DNA of 64,000 bases from Gigantopelta aegis (GCF_016097555.1 NC_054699.1:3675039-3739038), one strand, 5' to 3'; positions 21,023-33,946 are shown, numbered from the stretch's first letter. Translations and numbers: made by a program. The notes: generated by a model from the letters alone, not told the origin.

Positions 21023-22607
21023 AGAAGGACTAGATAATTTTCACTCTCAGCATTAAAAATTACACCTCTTAAACCCGAACACCATCTTAATATGTGGCTG
21101 CTAGTATTAATATTATACCTATTTTCAATGACAGCATACTACATGCACAGTTGGTATTGAGCAATGCTGCTGATAGCAATAACAAAATACTTTAAAAGAC
21201 TGGGTTGTTAGTATTTGTAAATACTGTACAGGTTAAGCTATTAATATATTATGTAATCACATAACAGTAATTTGGAAAAGCATTTACTATTTCTGTATTT
21301 TATGTTTTTATTAAAACTACATTGAAGTAATAACAAAGAGAATGGTGGTTTGGTGCTGTATAGATTGATAATATTGTGATGTGTTTCCTTGTACAATTAA
21401 CATAATCATTCTAGTACTAGTATTTTTGGTGTTAACATTTATTTATAAATAAAATACAAGTATGACAGGGCAGAATAAGTGTTAATTTATTTGGACAGTC
21501 ATTCAATTACAGAGTTGTTAAAGAAATCACTAGTGGAAACACTGTATATAAAGGATTATATACCTATTGTTTTTTGAGGTACGTTAAAAAGATATTCAAG
21601 ATCATATATATGTATGTATAATGTAGGGCAGTTTTCTCAAGTAATTGGATGCAATAGTTTTGCATGTGTGTTTATAATTCATAAAACTTATATTCAGATT
21701 TACAAAAATTATTGACTCGATGTTAAAATATTTTTCATTGTAATTTGTTAATTAATTTTAAGTACTTTTTTTTTTTAATCAGTATATATTTTTCATGATG
21801 TCTTATAATTAAGGGTATTATGTAAAAAAAACATGACCATTGGATTCTATCATCTGATAACACACCATCCTTATAATATTTTAATTAACGCGTGTCTTAA
21901 TTTAATCTGTCATCTGGCAAATATTTCTGACGCAATATAACCATAATTAAAATGTGTCGACTGTGGTTACATAAAACATTCCTGCCATCCTACCTTCTAG
22001 CAGATATATATATTAATTTACTTTGAAACATGTTTTGTGGAAATTTGTTAGATCATGCCATTAAACATATTAAATTAGAGTAATTACACATTTTCAAGTA
22101 AAATTTCTCATAAAAATTAATATATTTAAAAAAAACCTGGTCAATATGAAACTGTCATGTTTTTATTTTACCAGGATTAAAGCAACTATTATGTCATATG
22201 ATGTCGTATTGTAGGTGAATGACTCATGCAGGCAACTTGGATTCATGATTTCTTGTCATATCTTTGCGGCAGAACAAAATGTTTGGGTAAATTATTTGTT
22301 TATTGATCATTAAAGGATTGTGGAGTTTTAATTTTCAATTCAAATATTGACAGTGGGCAGTACATGGTTTGGATATTATTTCATGGCAATATGGTTTGGA
22401 ATTTTATGTCTGTTTTGTTATTTGCTTGAAAACTTTGTGTTCTTTGGTTGTTTACTTCGATACTCTAAACATGTTGGTAATCTAGATTATATATATTAGC
22501 TAGTTTGACGCCAAAATTCAAATCATGCCAAAAATATTAAATGGATATAGAGTTAAAACTCAACTTTTTCAAGAAAACTAAAAGATATAAAAAAAATTAA
22601 TGACATA
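21023..22607. other. noncoding AT-rich stretch
   Basis: No exon, RNA or repeat family could be supported. Confidence 0.4.
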
Positions 22608-22778
22608 ACTAGAGCAAATTTATTAATTAATCATTGGATACTGGATATAAAATGTAGTAATTATGACATGTCTTTAGAGGAAACAATTTTTCCGTTAGCA
22701 GCAAGGGATCTTTTATATGCACTTTCCCATGAACAGGAACGCACATACCACAACCTTTAATACTGGTTAGAATGGGGG
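22608..22778 (-). repeat. SINE family A type 2 fragment
   Basis: Reverse-oriented tail and core (attaattaatcattgg, agcagcaagggatctttta, acataccacaacctt). The head is lost. Confidence 0.65.
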
Positions 22779-23699
22779 AAAAAACTTTACAATCCCACTA
22801 TTTGGCATCCAATTTCCATATTTCCGTAAATGAAATCAAAGGTCATTAGGAATCCAGTTGCATTTAGCATTTTAAAAGTCTTGCTTAACTGTTCCTTTAA
22901 TCACAATAATTATTTAACATCAAAACACTTTCCTCACAATGTCTGGGATTGTTGCTTATTAAAATGTGTATGTTTTAAGATATACAGGTCTGTAATTCCA
23001 TTATTTATGTTTGGATTTAAGTAAGTACTGTGGCTTATCAAAATTAAAATCAGTTTTTAATATACCTTTCTATTATGAAATTTTCCCTGTTCAGAATGAA
23101 AACATTAAAGATCATTGCTTATGGAAATAGTTTCACCGGTGGCTTTCTCTTATGCAATATTGCTGTTAAAACTTTATTGACATCCTCTTGATGACAGTAA
23201 CAGACCATACGGCTGTGTTTTTATAGCGTTTTTGTTGTCGCTGGATGGAATGAAACGCTGCGACACCATGGTTGTGTTAGCCAGCTGTGCGAATGACCTG
23301 CAGATTTCAGAGACGTCATGCAGTCTGTCTTGTCCCCTGGCTGTGGGGATAAAAGTCTCGTCTCTCTGCTTGGCCCCATTACTCATTTGATTGGCAGGTG
23401 ATTTGCTTTACGGTCAAATAAAGAAACGTTACTGGTGCGGTGGCTGTTGTTACGGTGACGACAAGAGGAGGCACATTGTCAACTACACTTACACATATGT
23501 AACTTTATTATGGGCATGGGTGTTATAAAACTTATATCCAACATGGTGGTGTTAATTATATGTAAAAGTAGGTCACCTACATGGAATCTGTGTGTGTATT
23601 TTGAGATAAACAAGCAAATGGGTGTAAACTGTATGCATTGACTTGTAAAAGTGGTTTTACTACATGGACATGTAGATGTATAGAGATGTGAGTTATTTT
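22779..23699. other. noncoding; GC-richer unique segment at 23160-23470
   Basis: The segment 23160-23470 is richer in GC than its surroundings and resembles no repeat here. A 70-codon - strand ORF (23386-23174) lies in it but has no recognisable domain. It could be a conserved regulatory sequence or an unrecognised exon. Confidence 0.3.
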
Positions 23700-24490
23700 T
23701 AAATTGGGCGTGGTGCATATAGCCCAGTAGTAGAGCTGTTGCCTGAGGTGCAGTAGGTCACAGGGTCAGTAGACTAGTCACGGTTCTTCCTGTTTTGGCT
23801 CTACAAAGTTTGTTTCTGTTTAACATCACCACTAGAGTACATTGATTAATTAATCGTTGGCTGTTAGATGTCAGACATTAGGTAATTCAGGTATGTAGTC
23901 TTTCAGAAGAAAAAAAACTACCCCATAACTAGTGTATCAAGTTAGTTTGTTTTCACATTTAGATATTAATTATTGGCTGTTGGATGTTAAAAATCTGGTA
24001 ATTTGACATATAATCTTAGCAAGGAAATCCACGACATTTTTCCATTATTAGCAAGGGATATTTTATATGCACCATCCCACAGACAGGATAGCACATACCA
24101 TGGCCTTTGATATACCAGTTGTGGTGCTCTGGCTAGAACAAGAAATGAGCCTTGTGTATTTGTTGTCCTGCCCGTGGGGAAGTACATATAAAAGATCTCT
24201 TACTGCTAAAGAAAAGATGTAGCAGGTTTTTTCTTAAGACTTTGTAAGAATTATCAAATAGTTGACATCAATAGCTGATGATTAATAAATCATTGTGCTT
24301 TAGTTGCGGAGTTAAACAAAAAACAAACTTCAATCTTTTGAGGAAAGCTGCTACATATTTTCCATTAGCAACAAGAGGTCTTTTATATGCAGTTTCCCAC
24401 AGTCAGGACGGCACGTACCATGGCCGTTTATATACATTGGGCACTGTTTGAGATGAGAGGAAACCAATAGGTTCACCTTTAAGGTTTGAT
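23700..24490. repeat. cluster of SINE family A fragments in alternating orientation
   Basis: A + strand head at about 23705-23795 (atagcccagtagtagagc) is followed by - strand pieces (23807-23920, 23965-24150), a + strand piece (24155-24330) and another - strand piece (24331-24490). Each has the core words aagggat(c)tttta and gcacataccatggcc or their complements. Confidence 0.65.
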
Positions 24491-26232
24491 GCTATGACCT
24501 AGAGGTAACGTCCTATGGACTTAGCTGATTTAATTTTTCAACTGTTAGTTTAAAGATCATGATCTTTACTGTCATCTCTGTGGAAAATTAATATAAAAGC
24601 TGCTATTTGATAGGAATGCCTTATATGTGACAGTGGGTTTCCTTGTTTCACTTTCAAGACCAAGCGTTAAAATAACTGTTTTACACCTAATAACCATAGT
24701 TTAAAATGTGCCATTGTATTTTTAAAAAGAATGAACAATTAACATTTTACATGCACCATATTTACTATTAAATTAATTGTTTGTTTTACCTATATCAAAT
24801 AAAACATCTATAACTGAGTGGTAAGGTAGGTTTTTTAAAATATATTTATCACTGAAAAAAGAAGACATATACTTTAATTTAGCTTGAATTGCAAAGGTGT
24901 GTTTCCTTATCTCAACTTTTATTGATGCCTGATATTTGTATAACATATCCATGGCATTGAATCAATAACAACTTCTTTCTTTTTTTGTCTTTCTTTTCCT
25001 TTCTGTTTAAAGCGTAACCACTCTCTTTTATTATGCATTATTTGTTCAATACGTGCCCCACCCTACACCCTATCATGTCCAGAGTGCAGTTGCCATTTTA
25101 TCGAGACCTTGCCAAGGCAATATTGTGCCAGTGGAGAGATATGCACTACAAATCATTTGCCTGTTAGGTTTGGCACAACCCTGGACTTTGTAGCCGTGAC
25201 TTTCTCTGTAAAAAGTTTTTATCTCCTATTGTTTGGCAATAAGCAGTAAATCGATCGGTGTGTTCATTATGCACACATTACAGTTTAGGGGTTCAGTTAC
25301 TCGGATCTCGAGTGGCGTCATCTGCACACGTATACACTGTACACTACGTAGTCAGGTGTTCAGTTTCCTACACAGGTCAGCCGTGTGTCTAGGAAGTACA
25401 AGTAAAAGGCTAGTGGTTTCTTTGCCTTGTTGTTGGCAAGTGAAACGGACATACATGTAGTCAGTGGTGAGAGAGATTTGTTTCTGTGAAGAAGAAAACT
25501 TAAAACAACGTCTTGCAGTTTTAAAAGTGAATCTATGTTTAGGGCCTTATTTGTGGAAAGTGTCTTGACATTTTATAAAGTGAATTTATTATTTGAGGTC
25601 TTGATGTATACAAAGAAGAGCTATTCAAGCGTTATCCGTGTGTGAATCATCTCGGAATAAAAAGGTTGTAATGAAATAGCGACTCGTCTATGAATGTGTG
25701 TTGGTAGAAGAGGACCCTGTTTGCGAATTTAGTTTAAAGGGAAAGCTAAAATGTCTTAGTTAAAAATGGATTTACATACATTTTTATATAGAAGAGTTTT
25801 CGTTTGTCTTTGAAGAGGATTTATTTTTCAAGTAACATGCACTAAGAAGTGTAATCTTCATTGTGTGTAAATCAAATTGTATTAAAAAGGTGCAGTTACG
25901 TGTACAGAATAGCTGTATAACAGGGTGCAGTTACGGAATAGCTACTGTCGGAATTTTAGTCAGTACGAAGTGTAATATGTGAAAGAATTCTGTTTTAGGG
26001 GAAAACTACAACACATTGGCTTTAGAAGTCATTTGAAAGTGGATTTATATTTATAAAGTGTTTTTTTGTCATGTTTGTGAATTAACTTGGAATGCGAGGC
26101 ATGGTTATGAAATGGTGACTGCTGTGTTTCAGGTCAATATTAAGGGCACTTAACTGATTGTGCGTTTCACGTTCATGGTGGGCCTTCTGTCATGTGGCTA
26201 AACCTATTGATCTGTGTGTGAATGTACGTGCA
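24491..26232 (+). other. upstream region / possible 5'UTR of the kinase gene
   Basis: No protein match is seen. A tgtgtttcag acceptor-like site near 26124-26133 could begin the exon that contains the 26233 ATG, so part of this region may be promoter or leader. No TATA box or CpG cluster is obvious. Confidence 0.3.
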
Positions 26233-26274
26233 ATGGAACACACGGATGAATCCTCTCCAAGGCGAGATGTTCAT
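26233..26274 (+). CDS. STK24/25/26: STK24/25/26-like kinase, candidate first coding exon
   Basis: The frame ATG to GTT-CAT gives MEHTDESSPRRDVH and ends at a consensus gtaagt donor (26275) in phase 0. This is the phase needed for the kinase exon at 56876. Start regions of group-III GCK kinases are short and variable, so similarity cannot confirm it. The assignment rests on ATG, donor and phase. The 30.6-kb intron that follows is long but not exceptional for a mollusc. An alternative first exon could lie at 8951. Confidence 0.5.
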
Positions 26275-26577
26275 GTAAGTATAAATTGGTCTTCAGTAGT
26301 TAATTTTTAATTATTGTTGTATTTAAAAAAAAAAAGTACATGTACCTGGACACATTGTAATAAAACTCTATCATAAAACATTCCTTTTCAGAAATAATAT
26401 CATCAGCAGTTTATACCTGTGAATGCCTATGATAAAATAATAAAAATAATGCATGGTGATTTCATGAACGGGTGTGTAAGAAATATATAAAAATATCTAC
26501 AGGTACATGTATGTTGATGCTGTTATACAGCAACAGGTGTTTATAAATATATTTTTAGCGACAGTTTTGTTGTACCT

Positions 26578-27056
26578 GGGTTACATGTGTAGCTTAGTGG
26601 TAGGGCGTGCATTAGAGACCAGGGTTACACGTGTAGCTTAGTGGTAGGGCATGTACTGGAGACCTGGGTTACACATGTAGCTTAGTGGTAGGGAGTGTAC
26701 TGGAGATCCGGGTTACACGTGTAGCTTAGTGTTAGGATGTGTACTGGAGACCTGGGTTACACGTGTAGTTTTAGGGTATGTACTGGAGACCTGGGTTATA
26801 TGTGTAGCTTAGTGGTAGGGCGTGTACTACTGGAGACCTGGGTTACACGTGTAGCTTAGTGGTAGAGTGTGTACTGGAGACCTGGGTTACACGTGTTGCT
26901 TAGTGGTAGGGTGTGTACTGGAGACCTGAGTTACACGTGTAGCTTAGTGGTAGGGTGTGTACTGGAGACCTGGGTTACACGTGTTGCTTAGTGGTAGGGT
27001 GTGTACTGGAGACCTGGGTTACATGTGTAGCTTAGTGGTAGGGCGTGTACTGGAGA
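26578..27056 (+). repeat. 44-bp minisatellite built from a tRNA/SINE-head-like unit, ~11 copies
   Basis: The unit includes gtgtagcttagtggtaggg, then gtgtactggagacctgggtt. The first part looks like a Pol III A box, as in the SINE heads. Copies are very similar, with one contracted and one expanded copy. Confidence 0.85.
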
Positions 27057-27186
27057 TGAGATAGTAGTATCCATCCTCATTTGAATATTCGTCATTTCAA
27101 CCCGTGTTGTGAAAGGAAATCAGCCATACAGTTCACTAAGGACTGAATTGAATACATTACGGGGTGGAGCTCGATAACTATTATTG
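27057..27186. other. noncoding spacer
   Basis: Nothing recognised. Confidence 0.4.
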
Positions 27187-27492
27187 TGTGGTGCAATTTA
27201 GCTTAGTTGGTAGAGCGCTCGTCTGAGGGGCATGGGTTTTAGGATCGAACCATGGTGGACCCATTATCTGGTTGTTGTTTTCTCGTTCCAACCCACTGGT
27301 ATATGAACAACTGTGATATGTTCTGTTCTGTCTGAGGGGAAATGGATATAAAAGATCCCTTACTGCTAATGGAAGAAATACAGTGGGTTTCCTCTTTAGA
27401 CTGAGCCAGAATTATCAAATGTTTGACATCCTATAGCTGATGATTAACAAATCAATGTGCTCTGCTAGTGGTGACATTAAACAAGAAAGAAA
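27187..27492 (+). repeat. SINE family A type 2, full length
   Basis: Head with ttagcttagttggtagagcg and aggatcgaacc, core with ggatataaaagatccctt, tail with gatgattaacaaatcaatg and tggtgacattaaac. Confidence 0.85.
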
Positions 27493-28168
27493 CCCTACCC
27501 CCCTAAAAAACAACTCTATCCAACAACAAACAAACCTCGAAACTAAAAAAAAAAAATCCACTCCAACTTTCACTTAAGCATGAATGTATATGGTTCAAAT
27601 ATAATTTTATTTTGTGGATGGTGGAAATAAATTAAAGAATTCCTCCCCATCTGCCATTCTGGAATAGCCTCGAAGGAACAAAGATCCACGATTGTGGCCA
27701 AGAAATGTTCCATCAAATAAACTGATGCTGACCAAATGCATTTGTGAGCCCATGTCCACACGGGGAATTGTGCTCACAAAATGGGGGCTGTTTGCGTTTG
27801 GCATATTTGGGTGGCCCGGCTCCGATTAGAGCCAGACTGGTCATCAGTCCGTTTTACGTCGGTAAACAGCACGCTGAATACACATCGTCAGACTTGTATT
27901 TAAAACATTCCAGTGCCAAATCGCCAAATGAACTTCCATTTTGTTATCAAATACACTCAGCTGGCTGGCTTTATGAGAAGGTCTTAGGTGCATTTAAAAG
28001 TATCGTGGTTTAACGTGGCTGTTAAAATAGCAAACGATTATTTAAAATGGAAACCGCACAGGATTAGACGTGTCACAATTAGAAAGATCTGTTTAACACT
28101 TTTACTGGCTGGCTTATTGTACTTGTAAACAGGTAGTTTAATACTTTCAAAACAAATTTATTTGTAGC
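27493..28168. other. noncoding intronic DNA, partly non-repetitive
   Basis: The segment 27600-27990 is more balanced in base composition and matches no repeat family here. Short ORFs on both strands lack known motifs. It is a candidate intronic regulatory element, with weak support. Confidence 0.3.
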
Positions 28169-28436
28169 TTAAAGGAAACATGACACGAGACCATAATATA
28201 GCTCATTTTAAAAGCAAAATGATATAAAAATAATATACAAATAACTTTATAACAATAAAATACGTGTAGTTAACTTAAAATGAAGAAATTACGCTAATCA
28301 GTATCAAAGTATGATTTATACATATTTATTTGAGAAATTTCGGAAAAAAAGGGAAGTGACGTCAGAGCCGCTGTACTCTTCCATTGTTGTTAACTGTTTA
28401 TATATGGAGTAAGGGGCTTACGATCTTTTCAGTCCA

Positions 28437-28560
28437 ACAGTGCCGTACTGCGCGGCCTTTGGGTGTAAAAAATAAACAGTTTAAACGATCGGGATTGTCT
28501 TTTTATGGTTTTCCAAAGGATTGTATCCGAAGAAAGACACGTGTATTTTATCGCAAAACA
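28437..28560 (+). pseudogene. THAP domain remnant (frameshifted)
   Basis: GTGCCGTACTGC and following bases read VPYCAAFGCK, a THAP-type opening with two cysteines. After a one-base frame change it continues NKQFKRSGLSFYGFPKD, the usual FYxFP motif. The rest of the domain is missing. It would be the DNA-binding start of the element's transposase. Confidence 0.55.
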
Positions 28561-28603
28561 AAAGATTGGACACCAACACCACATAGTACTTTGGTGTCAG
28601 CCT

Positions 28604-28672
28604 ATTTACAGCCCGGAGCCCGAACGTTACCCGGAGACAAAAACAGTACTCGGTTGCGAATGCCGAGGTGTA
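28604..28672 (+). repeat. inverted repeat arm (pairs with 29890-29959)
   Basis: The segment (acagcccggagcccgaac, tgccgaggtgta) is found inverted at 29890-29959 with roughly 85% identity by eye. Confidence 0.7.
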
Positions 28673-28739
28673 CATTGTACATATCTGGCACAAAGATAAC
28701 ACCTCAGCATGATGTATTTATATATGTTAAAACAAAAAT

Positions 28740-28832
28740 GGACCAATTAACTAAAACAACACTCCGATTCTCAAGTCAGCCCGTGGATGAAACATAATAG
28801 TTATTTCGACACCGACAGTAGTGGTTTATTTT
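28740..28832 (+). repeat. 93-bp perfect inverted repeat, left arm
   Basis: Base for base the reverse complement of 29118-29210, separated by 285 bp. It begins ggaccaattaac and ends gtggtttatttt. Confidence 0.95.
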
Positions 28833-29117
28833 TTTTTTGGAATTTTTATTTTTTTTCATGTTACGGCTGTAGGCCTACATAACAAAATCTGTATTCACCG
28901 TCCGAAGAAGGAAACGTCAATAAGTAATTAAATATGGCATATACAAACATGGGATTTGGCATGACGATACATCTCAGTACGATGTATTTAAATATGTTTT
29001 TTTAAAAACATGTAGAAAACAATAATAATTTTAAATAATGTTTTTAATCTTCGGCGGAATACGTCACAAAAACGTTCCTCATCGCCCGAAGCCCCAAAGC
29101 AACACGAAGTTCAAGAC

Positions 29118-29210
29118 AAAATAAACCACTACTGTCGGTGTCGAAATAACTATTATGTTTCATCCACGGGCTGACTTGAGAATCGGAGTGTTGTTTTAGT
29201 TAATTGGTCC
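29118..29210 (-). repeat. 93-bp perfect inverted repeat, right arm
   Basis: Exact reverse complement of 28740-28832. No mismatch was found on reading both arms. Confidence 0.95.
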
Positions 29211-29933
29211 TTTCTTTCCGTGGCCTGCACATGTGATTCCTGATTGGCAGGTGTATATTGCAGGGTATCGACCAGGTAAGTGATTACCACGGTCTAGACA
29301 TATGTACAAAATACGTGCCAGTTTTTTAAAGATCACAGGGTATTGTGGCGTAACCTGTCGCGACTATAGTACAATGTTAATGGACATTATCAGCCGCCCT
29401 GCTTCATTACTGTAAATAATGCTGTAAAACCCTTGATTAAGTAGACTTTCCCATCTAAAATTACAAAACTGACCAATTACGTAGTATCAAAGAAAAGAAA
29501 ATTATCACTTGGGTATCATGAGTGGTCGTTTTTACTCTAACGCACCCTACCAATAGGCCTAATAATATGCTACTTTTTTTATGAGAGAAAAATACTATAA
29601 CCCCCAATTCGTTCTGTTGATGCAAATAGAAATATATTTAGTTTAAAAGTTGATTATACTCAAGTCATTTATGTTGTTTTACAAGTCAGGTTAATGAAAG
29701 TGAAGCGCCTTGTCGTAAATTAGAGCGTTTGTTTACACTGTGCATACAGATTTCATTATGTACAGCCCGAACATAAAAAATGCGATATTTTCTAAAAAAA
29801 ACCCCAATAAATGTTTGTCCTACATTTATATTTTTTACATATTTAAATACATCATATCGAGGGGTATCTTTATGCTAAATATGAACAGTATACACCTCGG
29901 CATTAGCATCCGAGTTTTGGTTTTGTCTCCGGG

Positions 29934-30116
29934 TTACTTTCGGGCTCCGGGCTGTAAATTGGTCGACCGATCTGGTCTGGCACCATCGGTTTCTCCACCC
30001 TCCGACTCGCTATCCGTTTTTTCTTCAGTATCACTGTTGTAAGTAAATGTGTGTCTTTCTTCATTTACTAACAGCTCATATTGATACGGCAAAACGTTTT
30101 GCGAACGAACACTCAT
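29934..30116 (-). pseudogene. start of a second transposon-borne ORF (possibly P2RX7-C-like)
   Basis: From the ATG at 30116 the - strand reads MSVRSQNVLPYQYELL, then an acidic serine-rich segment (DTEEKTDSESEGGE), and stops after 60 residues. A YQ(F/Y)E opening plus acidic region resembles the N-terminus of invertebrate proteins with the P2X7 intracellular (C-terminal) domain. The diagnostic Cys-rich part is absent, so this is tentative. Confidence 0.3.
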
Positions 30117-30384
30117 TGTTTTGGTAAGTTGTGCAAGTCTTAGATTCTTTATGAGTGGTACGGACTAATGCTTTTAAGTGTAAGGCTTCAGATCAAGCGA
30201 CGCGTCTCTGACGTCACGGACCTCGTGATAGCCCTGCTCATTAAAGATCGGCAATTTCCGCTAAGAGCTCGTATCTGGGGTTTTTTTATGGAGATTTTTT
30301 TTTTTTTTTTTTTAGGTGATTCAATTTATAATTAATTGTACATGGTTGGTGCCAAATATGGGTTACGTGACATGTTTCCTTTAA

Positions 30385-30465
30385 TGAAGTGAAGGTCCAC
30401 ACAAAACTTAATGTTAGATTCAACGATATTGTCGGTAGTTTAGGAAATTTTGTTTTAATATCCAG
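30385..30465. other. noncoding spacer
   Basis: Nothing recognised. Confidence 0.4.
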
Positions 30466-30790
30466 GGGGTTGGATTTTGCTCAAATAGGTAGAGTGCTTG
30501 TCTGAGGTATGGTGTCAAAGGAATGAATCCCTTCAGTGGGCCCATACATATTTAGTTTTTTAGTTTTTATGGTCCCAACCAGTGCTCTACGACTGGTATA
30601 CCAATGATTATGGTATGTGCTTTAAACTTTGAATATCCAAATTGAGTTTTGTTGTAGATAAAAGGAATATTTGTTAACCAACATTGATATCAAAATTGGA
30701 ACCCACATTTTAGACACCAAATATCAGTGTATAATATGTAGTATAAATTGTGCTGAGGTGGTATTAAACAAATATTTATTTTAAGAAATG
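30466..30790 (+). repeat. SINE family A, degraded copy
   Basis: Head (tgctcaaataggtagagtgc), part of the core (accagtgctctacgactgg) and a degraded tail (gctgaggtggtattaaac) are recognisable. Confidence 0.55.
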
Positions 30791-31684
30791 GTAAAACTAT
30801 GAGTCACTGTAGTCCAAAATCACAGCTCTGTACCAGACAAAGCAAGTGATATTTTTAGATAACTGAGAAAAAACCCTATGTAATTGAGTCCCTCTAATTG
30901 TAATTCGCAAGTTGACAAGACAGCATTTAATAGGATTTTTCATATGCAGGAAAAAGAAATTATCGAAATGCTATTGTATTTAGTGACTGTTTTCAGTTAT
31001 TATTTTTATTTATATTACAGTTTTCTGTTTTCTTTTGCCAAACATTGCTGTGCAGCGAAAGCATGTAATCGTTCAATCGATAAATGTGTTAATTAATTTT
31101 GTCAGTGGCCCATTGTGTGTGTGCTGCACAACAGCTCCTTGTCATTCATTTATTTTTTTTATTTTTTTAAATGTCGTTACATGAAACAAGATGTTCTGCT
31201 GTGGGAATGTGAATGCACAGTTCTGCTGCACTATGACTAATCGCATTGTGTGCATGGGATGAGGTTTAAATCTAAAATTAAATTGATTTGCAGGATGTGT
31301 TCGAAGCTTGTGTTAGCTCTTCATGATGGATACATACATCGTGTTACATTCGAGTTACACTCGAGTTACAACCCAAAATATGATCTCTGCTGTAGCGTAT
31401 ATGTGCATCATACTGATACATTGTGTATTAACTGGATCACACAAACCATTGTACTGGTGTGTCACCGAGAGATGGCTTTGTTTTATTTTACATGACTAGA
31501 ACTAGAAGGGTGAAAGGTATTGTTTTACACCAGTATCAGATTGTATAACGGGGCTAACCTAGAACATATGACAGAATAATGCTTGCAGTAATCTGACAGG
31601 CTTGTAAAGGAATGTGATATTTATTATTTAATGACACAGCACATTTTAAACTATTTTAGTATATGTGGTCTCTAAGATATTTAA
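30791..31684. other. noncoding intronic DNA
   Basis: No exon or known repeat was recognised. Confidence 0.4.
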
Positions 31685-31880
31685 AAGGCCCAGTGGTAAA
31701 GCTTTCGCCTCATACATGGTTTAATAGTTTAGAATTGATCCTTCTTAGTGCACCCATTGGGCTATTTGTCATTACAGCCAGTGCACCACGATTGTCATAT
31801 AACAAAGGCCATGGTATGTCATGTCCTGTCTAGAAAAGAGGATGTAAAAAGGTTGAGATTATTGCTGTTGTAATACGTTA
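31685..31880 (+). repeat. SINE family A fragment
   Basis: ggcccagtggtaaagctttcg (A-box region), attgggctatttgtc and ggccatggtatg are in order. The tail is degraded. Confidence 0.6.
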
Positions 31881-31974
31881 CTCCTTAAAAAAAAAAATAG
31901 CAAGGAATTTTGTATATATGCATTTTTCTCTATACATTCCTATTATATGTTTGCCTAAGATTACAGAATCTGTT

Positions 31975-32217
31975 GCCCGTGATGGACTCGTGCCCCCACC
32001 CCATTCCAACCAGTGCCAAACAATGGCCATGGTTTGTAATGTCCTGTCTACAAAAATGTCCATATAAAAAGTCCTAGCTTCTTTTTGAAAAGAATAGCAT
32101 GTGTGACTGCCACAGTTCTCCCTTCTCGACCAAACATCAAAATAACCAAATGTTATTACACACCTAATAAACATTGTTTATAATGTGCTGGGGTGACGTT
32201 GAACAAATACTCCTTTC
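31975..32217 (+). repeat. SINE family A variant
   Basis: Contains ccattccaaccagtgcc, atggccatggtttg, ccatataaaaagtcct and a gtgctggggtgacgttgaac end. The tRNA-like head is incomplete. Confidence 0.55.
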
Positions 32218-32536
32218 CTCTGTGGCATAAAGCTATTGTTATTATATACACGCTCGACTGGGTAATATGCATATATGAGCACATTACGACCACACCCATG
32301 GTAGCTTTGAGAGTGGAGATAAAGCACGGTCGTAAATAATATAATGATTCTCTTACCTAGCAGGGTTGTTACTGTCAGGTGGGCTGTTTTCACAGGCAAT
32401 AAGACATGCAGCCATCTGGGTCAGGTTCATTGAATTTCCCTGTGCTGGCAGACTGATCGAAAACTTTAACGTGTACATTGTAGTGTATCGATCACACAGG
32501 AGATGTAATCGTGACATGGCGATATATACATATATA

Positions 32537-32640
32537 TAACGTTAGAGTAGTATATGATATATATAATGTTAGAGTAGTATATTATATATATAACGTTAGA
32601 GTAGTAAATTATATATATAACGTTAGAATAGTATATTATG
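32537..32640. repeat. 27-bp tandem repeat, ~4 copies
   Basis: The unit includes aacgttagagtagtatat followed by tatatata. Confidence 0.85.
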
Positions 32641-32734
32641 TATAAAGGGTTTAGGAATTGCATGAAGTTGGATTTGGGCAATGTATATTACAGCACATTA
32701 ATGTTTGCCACAAAGCATAAAATATTTAATTTTG

Positions 32735-32832
32735 GTTTGATTTTTGAGCTTAATATCCAATTAAGGTTCAAGCACGCTGTCCTGGGAACATACCTCAGCA
32801 TTCTGGATGGTTTGGGTAATTGGGTTGGGTGA
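32735..32832 (-). repeat. SINE family B, distal fragment
   Basis: tatccaattaaggttcaagc, acgctgtcctggg and cctcagcattctgg match the 50783 copy. Confidence 0.6.
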
Positions 32833-32837
32833 ATTTT

Positions 32838-33136
32838 AAGTTTCTTTTGTTTAACAACACCACTAGAGCCCATTGATTTATTAAACATCAGCTATTGGAT
32901 GTCAAACATTTGGTAATTTTGATATATAGAGAGGAAACCTACTGCATTTCTCCAATAGTAGCTAGGGATCTTTTATATACCCCATAGACAGAAAAGGACA
33001 TACCACAGCCTTTGATATACCAGTCGTGGTGCATTGGCTGGAACGAGAAATAGCCCAGTGGGTACACTGATGGAAATTGATCCCAGATCGACAGCATATT
33101 CAAGAGAGCGCTTTATCACTGAGCTACGTCTGTCCC
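32838..33136 (-). repeat. SINE family A type 2, full length
   Basis: Tail (tttaacaacaccactagag), core (agctagggatcttttata) and head (gctttatcactgagctacg) are all present in reverse orientation. Confidence 0.85.

Positions 33137-33946
<810 letters not shown>

Larger units (their letters stand above)
28169..30384. mobile_element. decayed TTAA-target transposon (Kolobok-like) with THAP remnant
   Basis: AGGAAACATG at 28173 and its inverted copy ending at 30380 are each flanked by TTAA (28169-28172, 30381-30384). TTAA duplications plus a THAP-type transposase are features of the Kolobok superfamily; piggyBac also uses TTAA but lacks THAP. The left part carries a broken THAP start. The right part carries the start of a second, opposite-strand reading frame. 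Large inverted repeats lie inside. No DDE domain remains. Confidence 0.65.

Noticed and set aside
28384..28797. 137-codon ORF as a complete gene
   Set aside because: The THAP opening lies in another frame, the rest of the domain is absent, and the segment lies inside the inverted repeats of a decayed transposon.
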